Program-made: the position numbers and the translations under genes
The notes under the pieces: model-generated
Databases searched by the model: none
What the model saw: only the letters and a program-made list of their open reading frames with translations
Told to the model about the DNA's origin: nothing
Shown here: positions 16,462 to 24,065 of the stretch, piece after piece
Layout of the letters: each line of letters starts with the position of its first letter
Numbering within the stretch: the first letter of the stretch is position 1
Origin: Bacillota bacterium
GTDB taxonomy: Bacteria; Bacillota; UBA4882; UBA8346
NCBI GenBank assembly: GCA_023415375.1
Contig: JAEZKW010000329.1
Coordinates: 1 to 30,290 of the forward strand
Direction of reading: 5' to 3'
DNA: 30,290 nt

Positions 16462-16863
16462 TTGTTGGCTATAGATCCAGGTAGTAAAAAATGTGGAATA
16501 GCCGTTGTCAATGATAAAGTGCAGGTTTTAACGAAAGAGGTCATTCCAATAGAAAGATTGAAAGAAACGGTTGAAGCCTTGGATAAAGAGTTTGGAGTGG
16601 ACCAAATTATTGTCGGTGATCGCACCAATAGTCGGTCTATTCAGCAATGTTTAGTGTCTTTTAGGAAACCCATTATCACAGTAAATGAAGATAAGTCAAC
16701 CTTAGAGGGACGCTATCGATATTTGAAAGAGAACACCAAGGGTTTAGCCAGCATCATTCCTATTGGTTTAAGAATTCCCAAACAGCCTTTTGATGATTAT
16801 GTGGCGGTCATTTTAGCAGAACGATATTTAGAGAATAATCCGATACCGAGCGGAGAGGAATAA
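16462..16863 (+). CDS. YqgF/RuvX-like RNase H-fold nuclease
   Basis: A small (about 133 residues) RNase H-fold protein: LAIDPGSKKCGIAV at the start supplies the first catalytic Asp, QIIVGD and the VNEDKSTLEGRYRY segment correspond to the second strand and acidic site, and FDDYVAVILAERYL is the last helix with the third acidic residue. Relatives include YqgF (pre-16S rRNA 5' processing) and RuvC-like resolvases. The start is unclear: TTG at 16462 is 18 bases from the strong AGGAGGAGGG (16434-16443), whereas in-frame ATT codons at 16450 and 16456 are better placed; no ATG or GTG is available. Its place inside an LPS operon is unexplained. Confidence 0.75.
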   Translation: MLAIDPGSKKCGIAVVNDKVQVLTKEVIPIERLKETVEALDKEFGVDQIIVGDRTNSRSIQQCLVSFRKPIITVNEDKSTLEGRYRYLKENTKGLASIIPIGLRIPKQPFDDYVAVILAERYLENNPIPSGEE

Positions 16864-16946
16864 CCTTTTAAATCTATTAAAGAAGTATGAGGAGTGCATT
16901 AACAAGTAAACCCAGTTAAGTAGAGGAAAGCTTTTAGGAAGTGATC

Positions 16947-18320
16947 ATGTTGATTGGCGGCTTCAAAAAAAGCATAAGTATTATTCTCATTACGATGATG
17001 ATGATGGGAGCGGGATATGCCGAAGGGACTCTGTATAAGGCTACGCTTGAACCATGGATATATCAAGCCATGGGTTTTCTAAAACAAAAAGGATTCATTG
17101 CTGATTATCCGGCAGATTGGGTTAATTCCGGAAATCAACTCTCCCGTTTTGAAATTGCTTATTACATAAAAGGTTTTATCACAAGTCAATCTGCTGCCCC
17201 AAATTTACCCGATAGTGAAGTTGAAATTTTACGAAAACTAATCGCTGAGTTTCAAATGGAATTAACCGATCTCGGCGTTCAAATAACCGATATTGATCAA
17301 GTTCATCCCAATTTATCAAAAATTAGTTCTGAAGTCGGTGAATACCAAGACCTGGATAATATAATTTCCAAAACGAAGACTGCAATCCAACAACCCTATT
17401 ATTATTTCGGCCAATATTTCAGTAAGTTACGAAAGAAAACATTTATTTTCATTCCGTTAGAATATGTTCGTTCAAATTATGCTTTTATTTTAAACGGTGA
17501 TGAATCCAGTTTTAACGTTTTTTATCAGCCCTCGAGTAAAAAACCCTTGTTAGTCATAAAAGGGTATTTACCGGTGAATAATAAGCAAAACGTTACCGGA
17601 TATTATTTATTCCCAATTGAATGGAAATCAAATTCTTCAGATAGAAGCACCAATGAAATTCTAGATGTAAATAACGAGGTTTTGCCGTTACTAGATGAGA
17701 TTAACCAGATTCAATGGGTTGATAGCCTGTGGTCAGTCAATGGTATCTTGCCTTTAAACGGTTATTTACCTCAGGATACGGATCTTAAAACAAAAGCTTT
17801 TGTTGGTAATTTAGACCAAGGCTTAAAAATAGGAGATTTATTGGTTTATACGGAAAATTTTAATGATAAGAATAGTTTAAACACCAGTCTGAATTTACCG
17901 TTTGTGAACTCCATAGGGGTGGCTGGGAGCAATATTAATTTAACAGTTCCTATTGATTTGGATGCCATTGTAGGTACCAATTTGCAGCCCATGCAACTTA
18001 ATGTTCAACATCCGGCAGCAGTGCCCCCCCAAACAACTTTATTAGGTGTTGATTTTTCGTATCAGGGCGGTGATTCAACTGTTGATAACATTCAATGGCT
18101 TTCAAATTCTAGGGCAAATGCAGGAATCAGTTACCATCTTAATGACTATTGGACTTTTTCAGCTTACCAGTCTTTTAATAATTCTAAGTTACAAGCAGGA
18201 TGGCTTGCGACCACATCATTAGGAATCAACTATAATGACTGGGTTACTCTCTGGCTAGCCTATCGCTTGGTTGATTTTGATAAACCAATTGTTTCTGGAT
18301 CCTTAGCATTGCATTTTTAG
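16947..18320 (+). CDS. SLH-like outer-membrane beta-barrel protein (OmpM-like)
   Basis: A signal peptide (about residues 1-25, ending AGYAEG) is followed by an SLH-like module at about 35-80 (WIYQAMGFLKQKGFIADYP ... LSRFEIAYYI), the domain that in Negativicutes outer-membrane proteins such as OmpM binds modified peptidoglycan. The rest is strand-rich with alternating aromatic residues, and the protein ends VSGSLALHF, with the terminal Phe typical of barrels recognised by the BAM complex. It would tether the outer membrane to the wall and may form a pore. Length (457 residues) suits one SLH plus a barrel. ATG 16947 is chosen because AGGAA stands six bases before; a GTG at 16941 overlaps it. 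The next gene starts 8 bases downstream. Confidence 0.65.
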   Translation: MLIGGFKKSISIILITMMMMGAGYAEGTLYKATLEPWIYQAMGFLKQKGFIADYPADWVNSGNQLSRFEIAYYIKGFITSQSAAPNLPDSEVEILRKLIAEFQMELTDLGVQITDIDQVHPNLSKISSEVGEYQDLDNIISKTKTAIQQPYYYFGQYFSKLRKKTFIFIPLEYVRSNYAFILNGDESSFNVFYQPSSKKPLLVIKGYLPVNNKQNVTGYYLFPIEWKSNSSDRSTNEILDVNNEVLPLLDEINQIQWVDSLWSVNGILPLNGYLPQDTDLKTKAFVGNLDQGLKIGDLLVYTENFNDKNSLNTSLNLPFVNSIGVAGSNINLTVPIDLDAIVGTNLQPMQLNVQHPAAVPPQTTLLGVDFSYQGGDSTVDNIQWLSNSRANAGISYHLNDYWTFSAYQSFNNSKLQAGWLATTSLGINYNDWVTLWLAYRLVDFDKPIVSGSLALHF

Positions 18321-18328
18321 GAGGAAGC

Positions 18329-19243
18329 ATGGCAAGGCTCAAATATTTTAGTCTATTATTTTTGTTGGTATTTATGTTCGGGATCAACGCTAGTGCAGAG
18401 GAAATCATTAGAAATCCCTTACAGTGGCTATCGAAGTTGGAAATTAATATGGTTGGTAAGTCCAATAATGATAGTGGTTTGTTAAATAGACTGGGTTATT
18501 TGGAAGAAATCATCACTGGAAGAATTTTTGCAGATTCGCTTGTCGAGCGCCTAAATCGTTTGGATTCATTAATGTATGTGAACCAACCTCATGATGTTTC
18601 TTTACTTTATAAAATCCAAGCTTTGGAATGGGTCCTGTTTAAAAGGAGTAATCCGGGACCGATTCAAAATCGGTTAGAGGCTGTTGAGAAATCGTTGTTT
18701 AATACGGTTTATACAGGACCTGTGACGAAGAGACTGGAAAAATTAACTAATCAGGTATTTCCTGATGGTAGCATCAGGGGCAAATGGGTAACAGTTTCTG
18801 AAGATACTTTAGTAAAAGTTCGAATGGTCAATCCGTTGAATTCGGCACAAAGTGAACCGGGTACCCGATTTCAATTTGAAGTTGTTGAGCCCGTTTTTGT
18901 AGATGATTTTGTGGTTTTTCCAGAAGGTTTGGTTGGAGAGGGAACCCTTCAAGCAGTTCATCGTCCTGAAAATTGGGGCCGGGATGCTAAATTGATGTTG
19001 GATTTTGCTGAGATTAAAGCATTAGATGGTACCCCGATTCCTATGATTTATGGTTCGAAAGCTCAAAGTATGGATTATTCTCGACGTTTATCAGTTGGCG
19101 CCAGTGCAGCCGGTATGATAGCTTTTGGTCCAGGTGGAATTTTACTTGGTTTTGCGGTTAGAGGGAAAGAAAAAAACATACCACAAGGTACAGAGTTTTA
19201 TTTGCAAGTTAAAGAGCCGGTAAGAATTTACACAATTAAATAA
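18329..19243 (+). CDS. Secreted protein with 20-residue helical repeats, unknown function
   Basis: A 304-residue exported protein with a clear signal peptide (cleavage after A23 in NASA-EE). Residues 50-144 form tandem units of about 20 residues, pattern G-[PL]-[hydrophobic]-xx-R-L-xx-[LV]-E-xx-[LV]-[FY]; the R/K-L/I pair recurs at 54, 74, 95, 115 and 135, and a weaker unit precedes at about 31-43. The C-terminal domain (about 150-304) is beta-rich, with EPGTRFQFEVVEPVFVDDF and a Gly-rich hydrophobic helix at about 250-270 (GASAAGMIAFGPGGILLGFA) that could be a second membrane insertion. I do not recognise the family. It starts 8 bases after the SLH barrel gene and lies 31 bases before the lptD-like gene, so an envelope role is likely. 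AGGAGGA precedes the ATG. Confidence 0.7.
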   Translation: MARLKYFSLLFLLVFMFGINASAEEIIRNPLQWLSKLEINMVGKSNNDSGLLNRLGYLEEIITGRIFADSLVERLNRLDSLMYVNQPHDVSLLYKIQALEWVLFKRSNPGPIQNRLEAVEKSLFNTVYTGPVTKRLEKLTNQVFPDGSIRGKWVTVSEDTLVKVRMVNPLNSAQSEPGTRFQFEVVEPVFVDDFVVFPEGLVGEGTLQAVHRPENWGRDAKLMLDFAEIKALDGTPIPMIYGSKAQSMDYSRRLSVGASAAGMIAFGPGGILLGFAVRGKEKNIPQGTEFYLQVKEPVRIYTIK

Positions 19244-19274
19244 TGACCGGAGGAGAATATCAATTAATAAATTC

Positions 19275-20789
19275 GTGTTAATTTTGGGAATAACATTATT
19301 AATTCTTTCACTGAGTCTGTTTGTAATAAACGGAAATTCCGCTTTTGCCGCTGTAACGGAAGCAAATATTGTTGCTGAAGGTTTTGTAAAAACCGATTTG
19401 GCATCGAGTACTACAACTGCGGAAAAAAATGTTAAAGTCACTTATGATCTCGGCGAGATCGAAGCCGATCAGATTCAGTATAATCACAATTCTGGTCTGG
19501 TGGATGCTACCGGAAACGTCAAATTGACCTCACAAACCGGCATTGTTTTGCAGACCGAAAGGCTGGTCTACGATCTTAATACGGGAGAGGCGCAGGCGAC
19601 CGGTGGAGTTCAAATGAAATCTCCGGATGGATTCTCGATGACAGCCAGGCAATTGAATTATTACAATAAACAAGGATTAGTTAAGGCCCTTGGTGGAGTT
19701 AAGGTAACAAGTATTGACGGAACTTTTGAGACCGAAACCTTAGATTATGATTTGAATAATGGCACCGGTTCTTCAGGAACGGTCTCCATGATCATGAATA
19801 CTAAGAGTCGTGATGTTTTGGTTCATGCGGATAGTATGATTTTGGAAGGAGCGTTATATCATTTCAAGAACCTTAAGGTGACCCGTTGTGAAAGGGTCCA
19901 TCCGGAATACCAATTTGTAGCCAAAAAGGGGGTTTATGATGGCCGTTATCTGACATTAAACAGCATTTTTCTTCAGTTAGAAGGAGTGCCGGTTTTTTAT
20001 CTTCCATCTAAAATCCTAGATATGACTAACCTTTGGTTTCCTAATATTCAACTCGGATACAGTCATGATGATGGCTTAATGGTTAGTTATCGACATTCGG
20101 CCTCGATTAATAAAAATTTGGATTGGCAAATGAACACATTATATCGTTCTAAAGATTATTCAACTTTACAATTGGGATTGGATGCCAAGAAAGATGAAAT
20201 CTCAAATTATATCGGAATCTATTTTGATATTGCCAATGCTGCTGTTACTGATTCCAAGGGAAACGGTATTCAGGATATAATAACCTATAATAAACCTTTG
20301 TTGGTAACAACCATCGATGGTTCCACAAGCTTTTCAGCAAATGATAATGCTACCGAACTGGGATTTTCGATTACGCGCAAGTACTGGAAAAGCCCATTGG
20401 GCCGCTGGCAGTTTGGAATACTAAGCCGTAAGGTTTCGAATGATAACGGCGGAACCGAATATGGCGGAACTTATGGAGGATACCGTCTGGATTATAATCC
20501 CCATCCATATTTTACTTTGAGTTTACTGCGCTTATATACGTTGGAAGGCGGAGACAATTGGGGCGATTATATGGATAATTTTAAGATTGGCTCCAATTGG
20601 ATGTATAGTGGGGAAATCCCACTGCGTCAACCTTATTCGTTGGGCTTTAGCGGCACTTATAATTCCACGGAATCATTATGGATTCATCAGATTTATCAGA
20701 TTAACTATAGAACCGACTGTTTGAATTTGACCTTGGGTTGGGATGAAGCCGAACATACACCAGTTATCGGATTTAATATTCGGTTCTGA
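19275..20789 (+). CDS. lptD: LptD-like LPS-assembly outer-membrane protein
   Basis: Residues about 50-200 after an N-terminal signal region are OstA repeats (IEADQIQYNHNSGLVDATGN, LVYDLNTGEAQATGG, LNYYNKQGLVKALGG, LDYDLNNGTGSSG), the LptA-like periplasmic slide. The segment GVPVFYLPSKI and FPNIQLGYSHDDGLMVSY mark the entry into an LptD-type barrel, which runs to the final IRF with a terminal Phe. At 504 residues it is much shorter than E. coli LptD (about 780), so the barrel should have fewer strands or be reduced. It would insert LPS in the outer leaflet. GTG 19275 is the first usual start but is 19 bases from GGAGGAG (19249-19255); an in-frame ATT at 19263 is better spaced. Last gene before the terminator at 20900. 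Confidence 0.78.
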   Translation: MLILGITLLILSLSLFVINGNSAFAAVTEANIVAEGFVKTDLASSTTTAEKNVKVTYDLGEIEADQIQYNHNSGLVDATGNVKLTSQTGIVLQTERLVYDLNTGEAQATGGVQMKSPDGFSMTARQLNYYNKQGLVKALGGVKVTSIDGTFETETLDYDLNNGTGSSGTVSMIMNTKSRDVLVHADSMILEGALYHFKNLKVTRCERVHPEYQFVAKKGVYDGRYLTLNSIFLQLEGVPVFYLPSKILDMTNLWFPNIQLGYSHDDGLMVSYRHSASINKNLDWQMNTLYRSKDYSTLQLGLDAKKDEISNYIGIYFDIANAAVTDSKGNGIQDIITYNKPLLVTTIDGSTSFSANDNATELGFSITRKYWKSPLGRWQFGILSRKVSNDNGGTEYGGTYGGYRLDYNPHPYFTLSLLRLYTLEGGDNWGDYMDNFKIGSNWMYSGEIPLRQPYSLGFSGTYNSTESLWIHQIYQINYRTDCLNLTLGWDEAEHTPVIGFNIRF

Positions 20790-20899
20790 ACCATTATTTG
20801 TGGAGGCTACCCGGTAGGTTCTGCGAAATTGGAGTTATTTCAAATTTTCATTTCTATAATAAAGGATTTGGGCTGTCATAAAAATATTTTAACTAAAGT

Positions 20900-20932
20900 C
20901 TTCCTTCAGTTATTTTTGAAGGAAGTTTTTTT
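20900..20932 (+). terminator. Intrinsic terminator of the lpx-lpt cluster
   Basis: A perfect 9-bp stem (20900-20908 with 20917-20925, 8-base loop) is followed by seven T. It lies 110 bases after the lptD-like gene and before the methyltransferase start chosen here, so it also argues against a longer upstream start for that gene. Confidence 0.9.
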
Positions 20933-20975
20933 CTTAATTGGTCAAACTATAGAAAAATTACTTTGGAGAATAAGA

Positions 20976-21794
20976 TTGGAAAATAATTTAAACGATTTAA
21001 GCGGGTCAAAATGGCTTTACTGGACCAATACCATATATGAAACCAATTTTCCGGTCGATGTAACCCATCATTTGCGGAAAATGCATGGTGCAATGAAACC
21101 GCCGGCTTTAATGGCCGAAATTATTGAGTTTTTTACCAAACAAGGTGAATTAATTCTTGATCCATTCGCCGGAGTGGGGGGTACGTTGTTGGGAGCCATG
21201 ATAGCCGGACGAGGGGCAACAGGAATTGAAATTAATCCGGTGTGGGTTGATTTGTACCAGAAAATCCTCGGCGAAGTAAGTAAGGCGTCCGAACAAAAAA
21301 CTGTAAAAGACAATCTTAATCAAATGGTTTTGGGAGATTGTCTTCAAATTATGCAATCTATCCCGGATGGGAGTATTTCAGCCATAATTACCGATCCGCC
21401 ATATGGATGTCAAGGTCAAAAGATTGGGTTTAAAAGAGAGACCCATTTTAATATGAAATCGGATGAAAAAGCTGATTTTGGAAATTGCAATAGTTATTCG
21501 GAGTATTTAGAGAAAATAAAAAGATTTGGAGTAGAGGCTTATCGTGTCCTGTGCCCAAATCGATATTTGGTTGTTATGATTGGCGATCGCTACAACCAAG
21601 GGGAATATTTGCCGCTTGGGGTGAGAGTTGCTGAAACCCTTCAGGAAGTTGGCTTTATTTGGAAAGGAATCCGTATTTGGTGGAACAAAGCGACCCAACG
21701 CCCTTTAAAACCGTATGCAATTAAAACTTGCTTTGTGCCCAATATTACACATCAGAATATCTTAATTTTGCGGAAAGAGAAAAAGAGGAAATAA
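20976..21794 (+). CDS. DPPY-type S-adenosylmethionine-dependent DNA (or RNA) methyltransferase
   Basis: A 272-residue amino-methyltransferase. The SAM-binding motif I is LDPFAGVGGTLLGA (D62), followed by GIEINP, and the catalytic motif IV TDPPYG has D140. The HGAMKPPALMAEIIEFF stretch just before motif I is the usual lead-in of N4-cytosine/N6-adenine enzymes. No restriction endonuclease lies nearby, so it is an orphan enzyme, or possibly an RNA methyltransferase with the same motif. The start is TTG 20976, with GGAGAA about 9 bases upstream; the open frame runs further up to 20829, but that part spans the terminator hairpin at 20900-20932. It ends about 35 bases before the next promoter. Confidence 0.75.
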   Translation: MENNLNDLSGSKWLYWTNTIYETNFPVDVTHHLRKMHGAMKPPALMAEIIEFFTKQGELILDPFAGVGGTLLGAMIAGRGATGIEINPVWVDLYQKILGEVSKASEQKTVKDNLNQMVLGDCLQIMQSIPDGSISAIITDPPYGCQGQKIGFKRETHFNMKSDEKADFGNCNSYSEYLEKIKRFGVEAYRVLCPNRYLVVMIGDRYNQGEYLPLGVRVAETLQEVGFIWKGIRIWWNKATQRPLKPYAIKTCFVPNITHQNILILRKEKKRK

Positions 21795-21828
21795 GGTATT
21801 TGGTTTTATCAATGAAAAATACAGCCAC

Positions 21829-21857
21829 TTGGCATTTCTATTACTTCATGCTATAAT
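21829..21857 (+). promoter_or_regulatory. Sigma-A promoter for the small Cys-rich gene
   Basis: TTGGCA (21829-21834) and TATAAT (21852-21857) with a 17-base spacer, eleven of twelve consensus positions. It is placed about 50 bases upstream of the ATG at 21912. Confidence 0.75.
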
Positions 21858-21911
21858 ATAATTAACATCAAGACCGCCACTACATGATAATAATATTGTG
21901 AGGTGGGTATA

Positions 21912-22085
21912 ATGGTCTATAAATTGACACATGATGAAGTTTTAGAAATTTGCGGTGCTTGTACAAAATTTATTAAAGGCCGTGAGCAGTGTCAAAATGA
22001 TGGAGATCCGAAGACGCTTAAAGAATTGCACCGTTGTAAAAAGTGGGATGAACATTTTGGGTCTGCTTGCATTTTTCAAGGGTAA
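21912..22085 (+). CDS. Small cysteine-rich protein, unknown function
   Basis: A 57-residue soluble protein with five cysteines, C14 and C17 as a CxxC (ICGACTKF), then C27, C42 and C53, a spacing suited to binding zinc or an iron-sulfur cluster. There is no signal peptide or membrane segment. ATG 21912 has AGGTGG five bases upstream and a good promoter at 21829-21857. The tRNA-Ala promoter begins inside its 3' end and scfA follows the tRNA. I do not recognise the family. Both its real promoter and real ribosome site make it a genuine gene. It might be a small redox or metal protein; a RiPP-like peptide role is speculative. Confidence 0.7.
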   Translation: MVYKLTHDEVLEICGACTKFIKGREQCQNDGDPKTLKELHRCKKWDEHFGSACIFQG

Positions 22086-22096
22086 TGAAGTATAAT
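22067..22096 (+). promoter_or_regulatory. Promoter of tRNA-Ala and probably scfA
   Basis: TTGCAT (22067-22072) and a perfect TATAAT (22091-22096), 18 bases apart, end 19 bases before the mature tRNA 5' end. The -35 box is inside the small Cys-rich gene. Confidence 0.6.
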
Positions 22097-22115
22097 ATGA
22101 TTTGCATCATTGAAT

Positions 22116-22191
22116 GGGCCTGTGGCTCAGTTGGGAGAGCGCTGCGTTCGCATCGCAGAGGTCAGGGGTTCGAATCCCCTCAGGTCCACCA
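22116..22191 (+). tRNA. tRNA-Ala (anticodon CGC)
   Basis: A 76-base tRNA with encoded CCA. The acceptor GGGCCTG pairs with CAGGTCC and includes the G3-U70 wobble pair that defines alanine identity. The anticodon stem CTGCG/CGCAG encloses the loop TTCGCAT, anticodon CGC, reading GCG. The T arm has the standard GGTTCGAATCC core. Only 29 bases separate it from scfA. Confidence 0.97.
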
Positions 22192-22220
22192 GACATATTA
22201 TGGATGGAGGGTATCAACAG

Positions 22221-22358
22221 ATGACGTTAATTAAAACAATTGTTAAGGGCAAACTGGCTTCAACCGTAACAACCGGAGGATGCGGTGCTTGCAAGAATTC
22301 TTGTCAGTCAGCCTGCAAAACTTCTTGCACAGTCGGCAATCAAGTTTGTCAGAAATAA
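22221..22358 (+). CDS. scfA: SCIFF ranthipeptide precursor (six cysteines in forty-five residues)
   Basis: Exactly 45 residues with six cysteines at 21, 24, 28, 32, 36 and 43, in a GGCGACKNSCQSACKTSC core, after a conserved leader starting MTLIKTIVKGKLAST. This is the SCIFF family found in nearly all Clostridia, a ribosomally made peptide in which Cys thiols are joined to downstream residues by thioether bonds. Its maturase follows about 190 bases downstream. ATG 22221 has GGAGGG nine bases before it; a longer open frame through the tRNA is meaningless. The biological role of SCIFF is unknown. It probably shares the tRNA-Ala transcript. Confidence 0.95.
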   Translation: MTLIKTIVKGKLASTVTTGGCGACKNSCQSACKTSCTVGNQVCQK

Positions 22359-22475
22359 TTTTTATTGATTGTTTTAGATTGTTTAGCTACTCTGTTTGAA
22401 GTGTTACATATTGGTTTATTAGACATAAGATGTTGGATTATTGCAAAAGAAATAAATGATTTGAATTTAAAGAAT

Positions 22476-22500
22476 AGCCATGGATTCATGGCTTTTTCTT
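22476..22500 (+). terminator. Intrinsic terminator between scfA and scfB
   Basis: AGCCATG-GATT-CATGGCT (7-bp perfect stem, 22476-22493) followed by a T-rich tail TTTTTCTT. It would let the peptide mRNA outnumber the maturase mRNA, with scfB made by read-through or from a promoter I could not identify. Confidence 0.75.
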
Positions 22501-22545
22501 TATGTTACTTTAAGGATTGGTTTATAAACGAGGAGTTGTTATTCA

Positions 22546-23856
22546 TTGGCGAATTGGCATTCATTTAAAGCGTTAGGTCGGTATTTTTTATTTGACGTTC
22601 CGAGTAATTCTTTTTTTCAAATTGATGAAGCAGTTTTTAAATATTTAAATAAGATGCCCCTTTCTGAAAAAACTGCGACACAAGTTCAGTTGGAACTTGA
22701 CGAACTCCGTAAAATGGGTTACTTACAAGAACAGAAGGAAGAAATTCCCTCTTTTAAAAAGGAACCTTTATTAAAAGCATTGTGTTTACATGCATCCCAT
22801 GATTGCAACCTGCGATGCAAATATTGTTTTGCCGGGACGGGACCCTTTGGTGGAGATCGCGAACATATGTCTTTTGATACCGGCCGTCAGGCAATTGATT
22901 TATTGTTACGAGAATCGGGTTCAAGGCGTCAACTTGAGGTTGATTTTTTTGGGGGCGAGCCCTTATTAAATTTGGAAGTCGTAAAACAACTAGTGGCTTA
23001 TGGTAAAGGAGCGTCTGAAAAAATTGATAAAATTATTCATTTTACATTAACCACCAATGGCGTAAGCTTAAATAATGAAGCCCGTCAATTTTTAAATGAA
23101 GAGCAGATCGCGTTGGTTCTTTCCTTGGACGGCCGCCCAGTGGTAAATGACCAAATGCGGGGGAAGGGGACTTACCAAAAAATCGTTCCCAACATCCTTG
23201 AAACTGTGAAGAGCCGCGGTAACCAAAATTATTACCTGCGAGGAACCTTTACCGCAAATAATTTGGATTTTACTGAAGATGTCAAACATTTATATGACCT
23301 CGGATTACGTGAATTATCACTCGAGCCGGTTGTTGACAAAGACGCTGATTACCGGTTGATTGAGGATCATATGGAACAAGTTGAAAAGGAATATGATAAA
23401 TTGGCCCAGTTTTATTTGGAGAAAAAAGCAAAGGGAGCTGGTTTTACCTTTTTTCATTTTGAAATCAGCCTTGATCATGGTCCTTGTTTACCGAAAAGGC
23501 TCACCGGATGCGGCGCTGGTTTTGATTATTTTGCAGTTACCCCTAAAGGCGAGCTTTATCCCTGTCATCAATTTGTAGGCCGCGAAGGTTTTCAAATGGG
23601 AACTGTCAGCGAAGGAGTAACCAACCATAAATTGCGAGAAGAATTTGGTGCTGCCACCCTTTACCAAAAAGAGGATTGTGCCGATTGCTGGGCCCGGTTT
23701 TATTGTAGCGGCGGGTGCCATGCGAATGCTCACTTAATGAATGGATCAATTTATAAGCCGGATCCAATCGGGTGCCGTCTACAGCGCAAACGACTGGAGT
23801 GCGCTTTAGCCCTGAAGGGAATTGAACTCGAAGAAAAGCAATTGGAAATGGATTGA
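22546..23856 (+). CDS. scfB: Radical SAM SCIFF maturase
   Basis: A 436-residue radical SAM/SPASM enzyme that installs thioether crosslinks in the SCIFF peptide. The SAM cluster is CNLRCKYC (C87, C91, C94), with DFFGGEPLLN as the SAM-binding GGEP motif. The SPASM region for auxiliary 4Fe-4S clusters begins with C322 (CGAGFDYFAVTPKGELYPC) and ends with CADCWARFYCSGGCHANA. The N-terminal 60 residues form the peptide-recognition (RRE-like) domain. The start is TTG 22546, with GAGGAG ten bases upstream. It is separated from scfA by an intrinsic terminator. Homologues such as CteB and Tte1186 have been shown to form Cys-Thr thioethers, known from the family. Confidence 0.95.
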   Translation: MANWHSFKALGRYFLFDVPSNSFFQIDEAVFKYLNKMPLSEKTATQVQLELDELRKMGYLQEQKEEIPSFKKEPLLKALCLHASHDCNLRCKYCFAGTGPFGGDREHMSFDTGRQAIDLLLRESGSRRQLEVDFFGGEPLLNLEVVKQLVAYGKGASEKIDKIIHFTLTTNGVSLNNEARQFLNEEQIALVLSLDGRPVVNDQMRGKGTYQKIVPNILETVKSRGNQNYYLRGTFTANNLDFTEDVKHLYDLGLRELSLEPVVDKDADYRLIEDHMEQVEKEYDKLAQFYLEKKAKGAGFTFFHFEISLDHGPCLPKRLTGCGAGFDYFAVTPKGELYPCHQFVGREGFQMGTVSEGVTNHKLREEFGAATLYQKEDCADCWARFYCSGGCHANAHLMNGSIYKPDPIGCRLQRKRLECALALKGIELEEKQLEMD

Positions 23857-23966
23857 GGATTTTATTGATTGACTCTGCTTCAGCACCATCATAATGCCAC
23901 CTCCATAGGAAGATAATATAGGTAAAGTTGGCGCTCCTAGTGATGCCTATTTTACCTAACCCCCGT

Positions 23967-24012
23967 CCCCTTCCCTCCGACTGTATGTTTTTTATCTGGG
24001 ACAGGGAAGGGG
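23967..24012. repeat. 10-bp GC-rich inverted repeat with a 26-base loop
   Basis: CCCCTTCCCT (23967-23976) and AGGGAAGGGG (24003-24012). It stands out by its GC content in the 209-base gap between scfB and rlmD. No T run follows, so it is not a standard terminator; an intergenic repeat is more likely. Confidence 0.45.
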
Positions 24013-24065
24013 TGCTCTTATCCGTGCCAATTTCGGCTTATACAAATTTCTATCTATTATGAAGC

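Noticed and set aside
20829..20975. 49-residue N-terminal extension of the DPPY methyltransferase
   Set aside because: It contains the intrinsic terminator at 20900-20932 and no ribosome site at its start.
22110..22220. N-terminal extension of scfA reading through the tRNA
   Set aside because: The segment is a translation of the tRNA-Ala; the ATG at 22221 gives the exact 45-residue SCIFF length.
22365..22568. 67-residue frame between scfA and scfB
   Set aside because: It covers the terminator hairpin, overlaps scfB and looks like random AT-rich sequence.
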